A stretch of 64,000 bases of DNA from Planctomycetota bacterium (GCA_018242605.1 JAFEBP010000016.1:1-64000), one strand, 5' to 3'. Shown: positions 52,981 through 62,344, counted from the first letter of the stretch. Notes: generated by a model not told the origin, from the letters alone. Program-made: numbers and translations.

Positions 52981-53038
52981 CGGCGCGTTCCTTCGAGCGT
53001 GAATCCAAACCCGCCCCCGCAACGTACGAACCACTCGC

Positions 53039-54691
53039 ATGCCCAGCCCCCGCGGCGTCTCCCCCAAACCACGCCAGCCAGACTCCACGCCCCCGCGTCT
53101 GATCATCGTCTTCGGCGACCAGCTCGATCCGGATTCCCCCCTCATCCGCTCGCTCGCTCCGCACGACACCGTCCTCATGATGGAGGTCGCCGCCGAGTCC
53201 CGCCACGTCCCCAGCCACGCCCAGCGAACCGCTCTCTTCCTCTCCGCGATGCGGCACTTCGCCGCGGCGTTGCAACTCCGCAACATCCCCGTCCGCTACA
53301 TCACCCTCGACGATCCCGATAACACCGGCTCGTTCGAGACGGAGATCACCCGCGCCGCCGCCGCCATCAAGCCGTCCAATATCGCCTGCATCCACCCCGG
53401 CGAATGGCGAGTCCTGGCGATGCTCCAGCGCGTGCAGACTGCTACCGGCATCCCCCTCACCATCTGGCCCGATGACCACTTCCTCACCACCCCCCAGGAG
53501 TTTGAAGCGTGGGCCAAGGGCCGCAGCTCCCTCACCATGGAGTTCTTCTACCGCGAACAACGCCGCAAGACCGGCTACCTCATGCAAGGCCGCGGCAGCA
53601 CCGCCAAGCCCATCGGCGGCGCCTGGAACTTCGACAAGGAAAACCGCCTCCCCTTCGGCAAGACCGGCCCATCCCCTCGGCCCCGCCCGCCGCAAACCTT
53701 CGAGCCCGACGACACCACCCGCGCCGTCCTTGAGGCCATCCAGCGTGTCCTCCCAGATCTCCCCGGCGACACGCGCTCCTTCGCCTGGCCCGTCACGCGC
53801 CCGCAAGCCCTTCAGGCCCTCGACGACTTCATCACGCACCGCCTCCCCAACTTTGGACCCTTCGAAGACGCCATGTGGTCCAACGAGCCGACCCTCTACC
53901 ACTCCACGCTCTCAAGCGCACTCAACCTCAAGCTCCTCAACCCGCGCGAATGCTGCGAGCGAGCCATCGCCGCCTACCACGCCGGCAAAGCCCCGCTGCA
54001 ATCCGTCGAAGCCTTCGTCCGCCAACTCATCGGCTGGCGCGAGTTCATCCGCGCTGTCTACTGGCTCGAAGGCCCGTCCTACGAACAGCGCAACAGCCTC
54101 AACCAGCACGGTCAACTCCCCCCGTTCTATTGGACGGCCCAAACCGACATGGCCTGCCTCAAGTCCTGCATCGGCCAGGTCATCCAGACCGGCTTCGGCC
54201 ACCACATCCAGCGGTTGATGGTCACCGGCAACTTCGCCCTCATCGCCGGCGTCCACCCGCGTGCCGTCAGCGATTGGTACCTGGGCATGTTCGTCGACGG
54301 CATCGACTGGGTCACCCTCCCCAACGCCTTGGGAATGGTCATGCACGCCGACCGCCGTCCCGCCGCGCCCCGCGGCGTCACGGGCCTCGTCGGCACCAAG
54401 CCCTATGCCGCCAGCGGCAAGTACATCCAGCGCATGAGCAACTACTGCTCGCACTGTCGCTACGACCCCGCCGAGCGCACCGGCCCCACAGCCTGCCCCT
54501 TCACCGTCTTCTACTGGGATTTCCTCATCCGCACCCGCGACCAACTCGCCGACAACCAGCGAATGGCCATGATCCTCAAGAACGTCGACCGCATGACGCC
54601 CCAGGCCCGCACCCAGATCACGATCGACGCCGACCTCCTGCGCAAAAAACTCGGAATCACGACCGCCGCCCGCGCAATCAAGTCCGTGTAG
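53039..54691 (+). CDS. Iron-sulfur cryptochrome/photolyase-related protein (PhrB/CryB type)
   Basis: The 550-residue protein is of the deoxyribodipyrimidine photolyase-related family. The N-terminal alpha/beta domain (RLIIVFGDQLDPDSPLIRSL) and the C-terminal FAD-binding helical domain (LYHSTLSSALNLKLLNPREC, QRLMVTGNFALIAGVHPRAV, WVTLPNALGMVMHAD) are complete. Four cysteines (SCIGQ region, NYCSHCRYDP, TACPF) are placed as in [4Fe-4S] bacterial photolyases that repair (6-4) photoproducts. It is divergent from the DUF2256 gene, with the promoters presumably in the 58-bp gap and each other's 5' ends. Whether it repairs DNA or is a light sensor cannot be told. Confidence 0.9.
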   Translation: MPSPRGVSPKPRQPDSTPPRLIIVFGDQLDPDSPLIRSLAPHDTVLMMEVAAESRHVPSHAQRTALFLSAMRHFAAALQLRNIPVRYITLDDPDNTGSFETEITRAAAAIKPSNIACIHPGEWRVLAMLQRVQTATGIPLTIWPDDHFLTTPQEFEAWAKGRSSLTMEFFYREQRRKTGYLMQGRGSTAKPIGGAWNFDKENRLPFGKTGPSPRPRPPQTFEPDDTTRAVLEAIQRVLPDLPGDTRSFAWPVTRPQALQALDDFITHRLPNFGPFEDAMWSNEPTLYHSTLSSALNLKLLNPRECCERAIAAYHAGKAPLQSVEAFVRQLIGWREFIRAVYWLEGPSYEQRNSLNQHGQLPPFYWTAQTDMACLKSCIGQVIQTGFGHHIQRLMVTGNFALIAGVHPRAVSDWYLGMFVDGIDWVTLPNALGMVMHADRRPAAPRGVTGLVGTKPYAASGKYIQRMSNYCSHCRYDPAERTGPTACPFTVFYWDFLIRTRDQLADNQRMAMILKNVDRMTPQARTQITIDADLLRKKLGITTAARAIKSV

Positions 54692-54748
54692 CAAGCCTCC
54701 AACGCAGTAGAACCCCGCCCCCGCCGTCCACCCCGCCGCCGCCCGCCT

Positions 54749-55495
54749 TCATCCGCATACCGCCGGAATCGGGCCCGGCTCCGCGCCCGTCTTCTCGCGG
54801 CCGCCCCCACCTCCCAGCCGATGGACCAGCATGCCCCCGGCAAGATCAACCGCCGCGTGACCGATGACCGGCCACAGCAGCGACCCCGACAGCAAGTAGA
54901 TCGCTCCGAACATCGCGCCCACCACGCCCGTGCGCACGATCCCCTGGCGCCCCTGATACGCGTGCGCCAGCCCGAACACCGCCGAGGCCGCCAGCATCGC
55001 CGCCCACGGATTCAGCCAATGCGTCAGATACCACCCCGCGTACCCACGGAACAGAAGTTCTTCGCACACCCCGGCCGTCACGCAGAGCACGTTGAACAGG
55101 CGATGCTCCCGCGCGTTGGCCGGCAGAAGCGCCAGCGCGTTGCGCTGACGCTCGCGGACGCGGGCAACCTGCGCGTCTGTCAGCCGCTGCACGCTCCGAA
55201 ACTGCAACACGAGCAGCCCCCCGATCGCCCCCAGCGAGAGCACGCCCAGCAAACTCGGCCACAGCCCGCCCATCTTCACGCCCAGCGAATCCCAAGGCCT
55301 GCCCCCGATGATCCAAACCGCAAGCACCGCCGCCACCAGAGCCCACTCGAGCGCCATGGTCTTGATGTACATGACAGACCGGGCCCGCGCATCTCCCGCC
55401 CGCATGGCCAGGTCGAGCCGCCGCATCGTCAGCACCCCCTCGAACGGCAGCACGAGAAGCAGAACCCCGATCAGGATGTGGTCAAGGATCATCAT
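54749..55495 (-). CDS. CPBP-family intramembrane metalloprotease
   Basis: The 248-residue, multi-TM protein has the CPBP (Abi/CAAX-like) motifs: E-E-x3-R (VCEELLFRGYAGW), the first His (FGLAHAYQGRQG) and the second His (LWPVIGHAAVDLAGG). All are intact, so it should be an active glutamic-type intramembrane protease or a related protein. Its ATG overlaps the HTH regulator stop in an ATGA, so the two are translationally coupled. Typical roles include bacteriocin immunity or sensory proteolysis; the coupling to a regulator suggests a self-contained signalling unit (inference). Confidence 0.85.
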   Translation of the reverse strand: MMILDHILIGVLLLVLPFEGVLTMRRLDLAMRAGDARARSVMYIKTMALEWALVAAVLAVWIIGGRPWDSLGVKMGGLWPSLLGVLSLGAIGGLLVLQFRSVQRLTDAQVARVRERQRNALALLPANAREHRLFNVLCVTAGVCEELLFRGYAGWYLTHWLNPWAAMLAASAVFGLAHAYQGRQGIVRTGVVGAMFGAIYLLSGSLLWPVIGHAAVDLAGGMLVHRLGGGGGREKTGAEPGPIPAVCG

Positions 55496-56112
55496 GAGCG
55501 CCTCCCAGTGGCCTTGGTCTTGGGGCCTGACTTCTTCTTGCTCCCGCCCGATTCCCGCGCAGGCGTGAGCACCACCGTCACCGCCAGCATGCGTTCCGAG
55601 CTGTTCTTGCCCTTGGCGGCGCGAAACAGGTCCATCATCTCGCGAATAAGCCGGTGAAACCGCTCTCGCCCCGCCTCATCAAGCCGCGCCTTGGCACGCA
55701 ACGCCATCGCCATCGGCTTGCCGCTCTCCGAAACCAGTTCACCCCGCTCCGCCGCGGCGTCAAACTCCCGCGATGTCAGCCGCAGCATCGAACGCGTCGC
55801 CCGCGCTGCCAGACCCCACTCGCGGGCGCTCAGTTGCGACGCCGTGAACTTCAGCGCATCGGGCGCAATCGCGTACACCCGCTCCGCCTCGCGGCCCGTC
55901 CCGCGCTCCTCGATCACCCGCACCAGCCCCGCCCTCTCCAGCGCGCCAAGATGAAAGTGCAGCGCCTGCCGCGAACGGCCCAGCCGCTCCGCCAGTTCAC
56001 GCGCCGACGCCCCTCCATGCCCGATCTCCGAGATGAGCTCCTGCCGCACCGGCGATGCAATCGCCTTGAGCGCCGCCATGCGGCCGCCATGAGATGTCGG
56101 GGTTGGTTCCAT
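55492..56112 (-). CDS. ArsR-like winged-helix transcriptional regulator
   Basis: The 206-residue protein has an N-terminal winged helix-turn-helix (MAALKAIASPVRQELISEIG, then ELAERLGRSRQALHFHLGAL, AGLVRVIEERGTGREAERVY) and a C-terminal helical region that may bind a ligand or dimerise, ending in a basic Lys/Ser tail. It is probably a repressor acting on its own promoter, since an inverted repeat ATTCCA-N14-TGGAAT overlaps the promoter directly upstream. It is translated together with the CPBP protease gene downstream. No inducer can be inferred. Confidence 0.85.
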   Translation of the reverse strand: MEPTPTSHGGRMAALKAIASPVRQELISEIGHGGASARELAERLGRSRQALHFHLGALERAGLVRVIEERGTGREAERVYAIAPDALKFTASQLSAREWGLAARATRSMLRLTSREFDAAAERGELVSESGKPMAMALRAKARLDEAGRERFHRLIREMMDLFRAAKGKNSSERMLAVTVVLTPARESGGSKKKSGPKTKATGRRS

Positions 56113-56113
56113 T

Positions 56114-56139
56114 ATTCCAAAAAATACACAATATGGAAT
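56114..56139. promoter_or_regulatory. Inverted repeat over the HTH-regulator promoter (putative operator)
   Basis: ATTCCA (56114-56119) and TGGAAT (56134-56139) are perfect 6-bp inverted copies spaced 14 bp apart. They overlap the -10 box and spacer of the promoter at 56121-56149, the expected place for an autorepressor site. Confidence 0.55.
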
Positions 56140-56149
56140 GATTTGTCAA
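56121..56149 (-). promoter_or_regulatory. Sigma-70-type promoter giving a probably leaderless mRNA
   Basis: On the minus strand TTGACA (56149-56144, a perfect -35) is followed after exactly 17 bp by TATTTT (56126-56121, four of six -10 matches). Counting 6-8 bp on puts the transcription start at about 56113-56114, at or next to the A of the ATG at 56112. No Shine-Dalgarno sequence precedes the ATG, so the mRNA should be leaderless. Confidence 0.65.
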
Positions 56150-56636
56150 GCAAAATCTCTCAAAAAGCACCAAGCGCTCTGCCTCCAGCCCAGGGAAGCA
56201 CTTCGAGATTGTCCCATGTTTCCAACGCCTCCCCGTTCTCGCCCCCACCATCCCCGCATCTCCCGGAACTGCCAAACCAATCGCCGCCCGCTGCCCAACT
56301 CACCACCCGGCCGAACGGGATGAACTCACTCCATAAAGTACCGCCGCTCACCAGTCCGTTTGAACCTGCTCGCGCTTCGCGGCGTACAAAGTGTCTTCCG
56401 GGCGGCCTCGGCACGCGCCGACGCCATCAAATCTACCCATTCGGGTGTCAGCACATCAATACCGTCTTCGTTGGCGGTAGTTAGGACGTCCAGCCCCGAC
56501 CTGGGTCATGTCTTGGAATCTCGTGACAGTTCGGCCGATCAACGGCCCACTGATGTTTCGTTACCTTGAACCGGCCGCGACTACCGGGCGTTTTTGCCGC
56601 CCTCACCCCCTCCTCCCGCGGCCCCGGAGACTCACT
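56150..56636. other. Intergenic region between divergent genes
   Basis: This gap of nearly 490 bp lies between the HTH regulator promoter and the propeller gene. I find no supported gene; a 42-codon minus-strand frame ending at 56326 has protein-like composition but no start signals. The promoter of the propeller gene should lie here. Confidence 0.4.
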
Positions 56637-57713
56637 ATGAAGACGACGGCCCTGGCCCTGATGTTCGGATGCGCAGCAGCATGCGCCGCGGCGTCGGCAC
56701 AGCAAACGCCCCCGCCCCCCTCCGCGCCCGCGCAGATCGGCCAGCCCGCGAGCCACGATCCCTACTTCACCTCCACCGCGGCGAAGTCGACCTCGTACAT
56801 GCCGCGGGTGATCATCCGCAACATCCGGGAGGATTGCGCCGGGAACATCTGGTTCTCCACCTTCGGCGGCCCGATCCGCTACGACGGCAAGGAGTTCACC
56901 AACTTCGCGGAAGAAGTCGGCCTGCCCAGCCGGCGCATCTTCTCGCTCCTGGAAGATCGGTCGGGCGCACTCTGGTTCGGCTCCATCACCGGCGGCGCAT
57001 CCCGCTACGACGGCAAGTCATTCAAGAATTTCACCGCAGCGCAAGGCCTGGGAAACAACGACGTCCTCTGGATCTTCGAAGACCGCGACGCCAACATCTG
57101 GTTCGCCACCGGCAACGGCGTGAGCCGTTACGACGGAAAGGCGATGACCAACTTCACCACCAAGGACGGGCTCATCGACAACTCGGTGTACTCGATCGCC
57201 CAGGATGCTTCGGGGCGAATCTGGTTCGGAACCCAGGGCGGCATCTGTTCCTACGACGGCAAGGAGTTCTCCAACTTCGCCGACAAAGCCGGCAGATCGT
57301 TCGTGAACATCCGCTCGATCGCGATCGAACGATCCGGGGCAATCTGGTTCGGCGGTCAGGAAGGCGCGTTCCGGTACGACGGCAAGTCGCTCGAGACGTT
57401 CACCGTCAACGAAGGACTCCTCGATAACTTTGTCGGCTCGATGATCGTCGACCGATCAGGCAACATCTGGATGGGACACCCCGACGGTGGCGGCGGCGGC
57501 GGCGCTAGCCGCTATGACGGAAAGTCATTCAAGCACTTCACCCGGAAGGAAGGCCTCGGCAGCGCGACCGTCTACTGCATGCTCGAAGACAAGGCCGGCA
57601 ACATCTGGTTCGGCAGCGCCGATGCGGGCGCATGCCGCTACGACGGCAAGACCTTCACCAACTTCTCCGTAATCCCACCGCAGCCATCACCCGCGCAAGT
57701 CGGGCCCAAGTGA
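56637..57713 (+). CDS. Secreted seven-repeat regulator-propeller protein
   Basis: The 358-residue protein has a signal peptide (LALMFGCAAACAAASAQ), a Pro-rich linker and seven copies of a roughly 40-residue repeat, NIWFxTxGGxxRYDGKxFTNFxxxxGL, which is the two-component regulator propeller (Reg_prop) repeat. It should form one seven-bladed beta-propeller outside the cytoplasm. In other bacteria this repeat is the sensor of hybrid two-component proteins, but this protein has no kinase or membrane domain. The ATG at 56637 has GGAG about 10 bp upstream; the longer frame from 56508 is not supported. Confidence 0.82.
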   Translation: MKTTALALMFGCAAACAAASAQQTPPPPSAPAQIGQPASHDPYFTSTAAKSTSYMPRVIIRNIREDCAGNIWFSTFGGPIRYDGKEFTNFAEEVGLPSRRIFSLLEDRSGALWFGSITGGASRYDGKSFKNFTAAQGLGNNDVLWIFEDRDANIWFATGNGVSRYDGKAMTNFTTKDGLIDNSVYSIAQDASGRIWFGTQGGICSYDGKEFSNFADKAGRSFVNIRSIAIERSGAIWFGGQEGAFRYDGKSLETFTVNEGLLDNFVGSMIVDRSGNIWMGHPDGGGGGGASRYDGKSFKHFTRKEGLGSATVYCMLEDKAGNIWFGSADAGACRYDGKTFTNFSVIPPQPSPAQVGPK

Positions 57714-58007
57714 CCATCCCCCAAAGCCCGGCAGCCTCAGCCACCGCCGCGACGTTTCGGCCGAGCACGCCCCCATCGCCCCGCCTTCGCCACCGGCCAG
57801 GCAGTACAAATCCGGGTGCCCGCCCCCGGCTGTGAGCAGACAGTTCAAGACCGCCGCGAATCTCCAACCTCGCCCCCGCATTACGCTTCAAACTGTAAAC
57901 CGCCACGATCTTCGCGGCACGATGCGTGCCCGCCGAAGCCAGAGCCGGGGCCCGTTGCGATCCGCGGTTCAACCACAACCCTCGCATTTGCACTATCCTC
58001 TGGCCGT

Positions 58008-58682
58008 ATGGCCTCGCGCGCTCTCAAACGGCTTGCAGTGGTCGCATTCCTGCTCGTTGGAGCAGTTGTCGTGTTCCGCGTGGTCTACGCCGCCATACCG
58101 GCCGGCAAGCCCAATCCCACCTGGGTCTCCACCAGCGGCCTGCCGCCGCCATCGGATTTTCTGTATGTAATGTTCCCGACGGACGACACAGTGCCGCTCT
58201 GCAATGGGCCCGGCGGCGCGCAGGTCAGTGTGATTCAGCGTGCATTAACAAACTCTCAGCAGGAGATTAATACCGGCGGCTGGGTTCAGGTGCAGGACCC
58301 CCGCGGCGTGCGTTGGGTCCAGTTGAGCAGGCTGGACTACACGCCCCCGCCGAACGCAAACCTCGACTACTTCGCGGCCTTTGTCGCCGCATACAAGGCG
58401 CGGGCCCCCGGCGAGCTTCGGGATGCAAAGCTCGAGTTTCACTCGGACGCCAAAGGCGTGACCACCGCGCGGCTCCATGTCCGACAGGAAAATCACCGGC
58501 AGGATTACGTCTATGACGTGTCGTCCGGTCGAGCAACCCCGCGCGAGATGTACTCGGTCTTCGGCCCCGGTGAAGCGCTGGCCGATGCGGGACGGTTCGC
58601 CGCGGCCTTGTGTTCCGCGGCCGGATTCGTGATGCTCGTGAGTGTCGGATCGTTCCTGAGGACGCGTGCGGCGCGCGGTTGA
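58008..58682 (+). CDS. Membrane-anchored protein of unknown function
   Basis: The 224-residue protein has hydrophobic segments near both ends (LAVVAFLLVGAVVVFRVVYA at about 9-28, and AALCSAAGFVMLVSVGSFL). The periplasmic middle contains a possible SH3b-like stretch (VPLCNGPGGAQVSVIQRAL ... GGWVQVQDPRGVRWVQLSRL). I do not recognise the family. The ATG at 58008 is chosen since hydrophobic sequence begins there; the frame open from 57816 has a noncoding-looking start. It stands alone between the propeller gene and the convergent VWA gene. Confidence 0.6.
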   Translation: MASRALKRLAVVAFLLVGAVVVFRVVYAAIPAGKPNPTWVSTSGLPPPSDFLYVMFPTDDTVPLCNGPGGAQVSVIQRALTNSQQEINTGGWVQVQDPRGVRWVQLSRLDYTPPPNANLDYFAAFVAAYKARAPGELRDAKLEFHSDAKGVTTARLHVRQENHRQDYVYDVSSGRATPREMYSVFGPGEALADAGRFAAALCSAAGFVMLVSVGSFLRTRAARG

Positions 58683-58835
58683 CCTCCATCCGTCCCTCCG
58701 CAGCGACTTCGCTGAATCGACACCCGGTCGAAAAAGTCCTTTCGGGCAAGCCGTTCGAGAGACTCTTTTCCGCGCGATCATACCAAAGTGCCGCCGGCAT
58801 CCGGGCCCCGCGTGTCCACTGGTGCAGCGATGGCG

Positions 58836-60077
58836 CTACTCGGTTCGTGCTCGCGGCGTGGTCAGGCCTTGCAACGAAGCCCATTGGGCGATGTCGGTAC
58901 CGTTGATGGCCGCCGCCATGAGTTCGGGGAACCTGTCGGGTGTACACGCGAAGCTGGGGACACCGAAGCTCGCGAACGCCGCGGCGTTCTTCTCGTCAAA
59001 GCAGGGCGCGCCTGAATCTCCCAGGGCCAGCAGGGTCACCATCCGCACCCCAGAGCCCGCGATCGACGCGGCTCGCTTGAGCATCTCCGCGTTGTCGCCG
59101 CCCTCGTAGAGATCCGTCACCAGCACAAAGATGGTGTCGCGCGGGCGTGTGATCAATCCCTGGCAGTAGGCCAACGCACGATTGATATCGGTGCCGCCCC
59201 CAAGCTGCACGCCCATCAGCACGTCGACCGGGTCGCCCATCTTCTCGGTGAGATCCACGACGCTCGTGTCAAAGGTCACCACGTGCGAGCGGATCGCCGG
59301 GATCGATGCCAGCACGGCGCCGAAGACGCCCGAGTACACCACCGACTGCCCCATGGACCCTGACTGATCGAGACAGACGATGACGGTGCGGAGTTGGCTG
59401 CGTTTGCGTCCGTAACCGATCCGGGACTCGGGCACAACCGTCTTGAACTCGGACTGATAGTGCTTGAGATTGGCACGGATCGTCCGGTTCCAGTCGATCT
59501 CGTTGTGCCTCGGGCGTCGGGTCTTGGTTGATCGCTTCAGCGCGCCTGTCACCGCCGTACGCATCGGCGCATCCAGACGGCGTCTGAGTTCGTCGACCAC
59601 CCGCCGCACGATCTCCCGCGCGGTCGCCTTGGCCTTCTGCGGAATGACGCCCGAGAGCGACATCAGCGTCGTCACGAGGTGGATATCCGGCTGGACAGCC
59701 TCAAGCATCTCAGGCTCGAGCAGCAATCGCTGCATCCCCAGACGATCGATCGCATCCTTCTGCATGATCCGCACGACCGAGCTCGGGAAATACTCGCGGA
59801 TATCGCCGAGCCAGCGCGCCGCGTTCGGGGCCGACGCCCCCAGCCCGCCGCGGCGTTCACCCGGGCCGCCGCTCCCGTCGTAGAGCATGGACATCGCTTT
59901 GTCCATCGCGAGCGACCTCGGATCAAGGGTGACTCCCGTTCCGTCGGCCTCGTCACCTCCCAGCAGAAGTCGCCAACGCTTGAGGCGAGTGGCCGCATCA
60001 ACCGAAGGATGGGCCTGAGCGGCATGACCGGAGGGTGCGGGACCGCCCGAGGGCGCGGGTTGATTTGGCTGGGTCAT
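58836..60077 (-). CDS. VWA-domain protein of a MoxR/DUF5682 operon
   Basis: The 413-residue protein has an N-terminal helical half (ARWLGDIREYFPSSVVRIMQ, ATAREIVRRVVDELRRRLD) and a C-terminal von Willebrand factor A domain with an intact MIDAS motif D237-x-S239-x-S241 (CLDQSGSMG), a downstream Thr (GGGTDINRAL) and Asp (LVTDLYEGGD). It should bind a divalent cation and a partner protein, and VWA proteins of this kind work with MoxR AAA ATPases. The ATG at 60077 overlaps the DUF5682 stop in an ATGA. It is the last gene of the operon. Confidence 0.88.
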   Translation of the reverse strand: MTQPNQPAPSGGPAPSGHAAQAHPSVDAATRLKRWRLLLGGDEADGTGVTLDPRSLAMDKAMSMLYDGSGGPGERRGGLGASAPNAARWLGDIREYFPSSVVRIMQKDAIDRLGMQRLLLEPEMLEAVQPDIHLVTTLMSLSGVIPQKAKATAREIVRRVVDELRRRLDAPMRTAVTGALKRSTKTRRPRHNEIDWNRTIRANLKHYQSEFKTVVPESRIGYGRKRSQLRTVIVCLDQSGSMGQSVVYSGVFGAVLASIPAIRSHVVTFDTSVVDLTEKMGDPVDVLMGVQLGGGTDINRALAYCQGLITRPRDTIFVLVTDLYEGGDNAEMLKRAASIAGSGVRMVTLLALGDSGAPCFDEKNAAAFASFGVPSFACTPDRFPELMAAAINGTDIAQWASLQGLTTPRARTE

Positions 60078-62344
60078 GGCAAAACCTCCCCGAGGATGAG
60101 CCTCAGCACCGGGTCCACAAGCCGACCTCGCGCCGGGTCGTAATCGTCGTCGCCCTCGCTCGCCGTTTGCTGTGTCGCGCCCAGGCCGCGCTTCAAACTC
60201 TCTCCGATCATCCGACGCTCGGGTCTCGCAAAGGTCGAGAACGTCCGGCGTGCGATCGGACAGACCTGTTCGAACGTCGCCGCCGGGAGTGAACACACCC
60301 ACCGATCAATGATCGCCAGCAACCGCGCGTCGTGAACCAGGACCGCCCCCGAGCCGCTCAGAAACCCTTCCACCCAAGCGGAAGCTTGCCCCGGGTCATT
60401 GCCCGGGGAAAGGGCCAGCGCGATGCGTGCCGCCGCGAGGTCCGCGTCGCACTCCTGGGCGTCGAGCAGGACGCGCCACGCCCGGCCCGCGATCAGCCCG
60501 TGGATGTCCGCGTCGCCGAGCTTGCGGAGTTCGGCACGCCAAGGCTCGGTGAACTCGGCCCGTGCCAGCGTGTGCAGCGCGGCCGAGACCGCATCGAGCC
60601 GACCCAACATCTCTTCGGCCGCGTCGTCGTCGAGCGATCCGCACGCCGGGAGGAGCCCGGCGCAGATTCGGGCCAGCAGGCCGGCCACAAGCGGTTCGAC
60701 CAGCGCCGCATCGGTCTTGCGAACATTGCCGTAGCGGAGAATGCGGGCCAGCGGCGGCAAGGCGTCCATCAGCCCGCCGATGCTCGCGGCCACCGCGGAG
60801 AGGGTCTGAATCCGCGAGATCAGCGCGTCAATCGCGCCGGGCAGGTCGGCGAGCATCACGTGGTCGAGCAGCCGAGTCAGTTCCGAGAGCTCGCCGGCAC
60901 GCTCGGCCTGTTCCTGGACGCACGCCGCCGCGGCGTCGTGCACCGTGTTGCCCCATCGGGCGGCCTCGATCACCGCGACCGCGAACTCCGGCTTCCATTG
61001 CAGCGCCCACACCTCGTGAAACGTGCTCGAACGCTGCTTCTGGTCGGCCGTCAGGCTGCCCCACGGAATGCCGAGAACGGCCAGGCGGTGGAGCAGCCGG
61101 CTGCGAAGGCCATCGGTCTCCTTGCGCAGGTCCAGGTCGAGCTCAGTGCCGTCCGCCGAGACCTTCATTCGAAGTGACTTCTGCTGGGCCGTCAGATCAC
61201 GCTGCAGCGGCACACTCGGCGCGTGATCAGGGATCTCGCCCAGACGATTGCCGACGATGAGCTTCTGCTCGATCACACGCATCGGCAGCGGATTGCCGTG
61301 ACACAGGATCGAGAGCGTCGCTTCGGAAAGTTCGTCAAGACCCGCGATCGAGCGGCCGCGGAGCGCCGCGAGCGACTCCGCGAGCCGTACCGATTCGATG
61401 ACGCTCGCCGGTGAGGCCTCAAGGTCCTCTTCGCGCATGAATCGGGCCACCTTGGTGAGCCACTTGGCCGTGATCTGGTCGTGATTCAGCCAGAGGTGCT
61501 CGTACCACCCGGGGCTGGTGACGCCCGCGCCGTACCCCGAGTGATACGCAAGCCGGTCGTAGGTCCAGGGGACCCACGTCGCCGCGGTCTTGTGTTTGGT
61601 GAGCCGCTTGATGATCTCTTCGTCGCTCTTCGCGGCGATCGACTTGAGCGACCCGGCTGTCAGCACCGGCGCGTGCCACGCACCGCAGACGACGGCGATG
61701 CGTTCGTACCCCTCTTTGATCGCCGCGCGGATCGACCTTCGCATGTGCGCCTCGCGTGCGGGCTCATCCGGATCGTGGGGCGTCGGGCCCAGCTCGGCGC
61801 GGGCTGAGCCCATCGCCTCGCTGATCGCCTCGAACACCTCCAGCGGTCTGTCGTCGCCCCGCCGCTCCTCGATCAACCGGCCCCACCACGCCTCGCCATC
61901 CGCAAACCCCGCGGCGTGCGCGAGGGCTTCGAGCGGGTCCGGCCTCGGTGCCGCCGGCGACAGCGATTCTGCTTCAGCCGTCACGCCGTCCTGCTCGCCG
62001 ACGGCATCGCCCTTGGCCACCCTTCGCGGACGGAGCGATTGAGGCAGGTCAATGAACCGCACCTCCGCCTTGTTGTTGAGCCCCCACCGGATCGCCTGCC
62101 ATTCCGGAGAGAACTCCGCGAAGGGGTAGAACGAAGCGTCCGAGGGGGCTTGGGGGTCGTACACGAGGATCGCCACGGGCGGAACCATCTCGGCCGCCGC
62201 CGCGAGCGGCACAACGTCCGCCGCATCCGCTGGGCCCTCGATCAGGACCGCATCGGGTTTGATCGCCCGCAGCGCGCGGCTCACCATCCGGGCCGAGCCC
62301 GGTCCGTGATGGCGGATGCCCAGGATGTGCAGTTCACCGGACAT
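60074..62344 (-). CDS. DUF5682-family protein
   Basis: The 756-residue protein has N-terminal motifs like those of the TraB/EreA-type hydrolase-like fold: GIRHHGPGSARMV (His12-His13), VLIEGPAD (Glu36) and VVCGAWHAP (His224). These make a plausible metal or active-site set, as seen in DUF5682 proteins. The remaining 500 residues are helical and lack known domains; function is unknown. The ATG at 62344 is 22 bp after the MoxR stop; the frame open to 62506 lies in moxR. It is coupled to the VWA gene by an ATGA overlap. It is probably the effector or substrate-recognition part of the AAA/VWA system (inference). Confidence 0.85.
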   Translation of the reverse strand: MSGELHILGIRHHGPGSARMVSRALRAIKPDAVLIEGPADAADVVPLAAAAEMVPPVAILVYDPQAPSDASFYPFAEFSPEWQAIRWGLNNKAEVRFIDLPQSLRPRRVAKGDAVGEQDGVTAEAESLSPAAPRPDPLEALAHAAGFADGEAWWGRLIEERRGDDRPLEVFEAISEAMGSARAELGPTPHDPDEPAREAHMRRSIRAAIKEGYERIAVVCGAWHAPVLTAGSLKSIAAKSDEEIIKRLTKHKTAATWVPWTYDRLAYHSGYGAGVTSPGWYEHLWLNHDQITAKWLTKVARFMREEDLEASPASVIESVRLAESLAALRGRSIAGLDELSEATLSILCHGNPLPMRVIEQKLIVGNRLGEIPDHAPSVPLQRDLTAQQKSLRMKVSADGTELDLDLRKETDGLRSRLLHRLAVLGIPWGSLTADQKQRSSTFHEVWALQWKPEFAVAVIEAARWGNTVHDAAAACVQEQAERAGELSELTRLLDHVMLADLPGAIDALISRIQTLSAVAASIGGLMDALPPLARILRYGNVRKTDAALVEPLVAGLLARICAGLLPACGSLDDDAAEEMLGRLDAVSAALHTLARAEFTEPWRAELRKLGDADIHGLIAGRAWRVLLDAQECDADLAAARIALALSPGNDPGQASAWVEGFLSGSGAVLVHDARLLAIIDRWVCSLPAATFEQVCPIARRTFSTFARPERRMIGESLKRGLGATQQTASEGDDDYDPARGRLVDPVLRLILGEVLP

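Noticed and set aside
56326..56454. 42-codon minus-strand frame with protein-like composition (TPEWVDLMASARAEA)
   Set aside because: Needs a GTG start with no ribosome site and has no recognised relative; too short and too weak to call.
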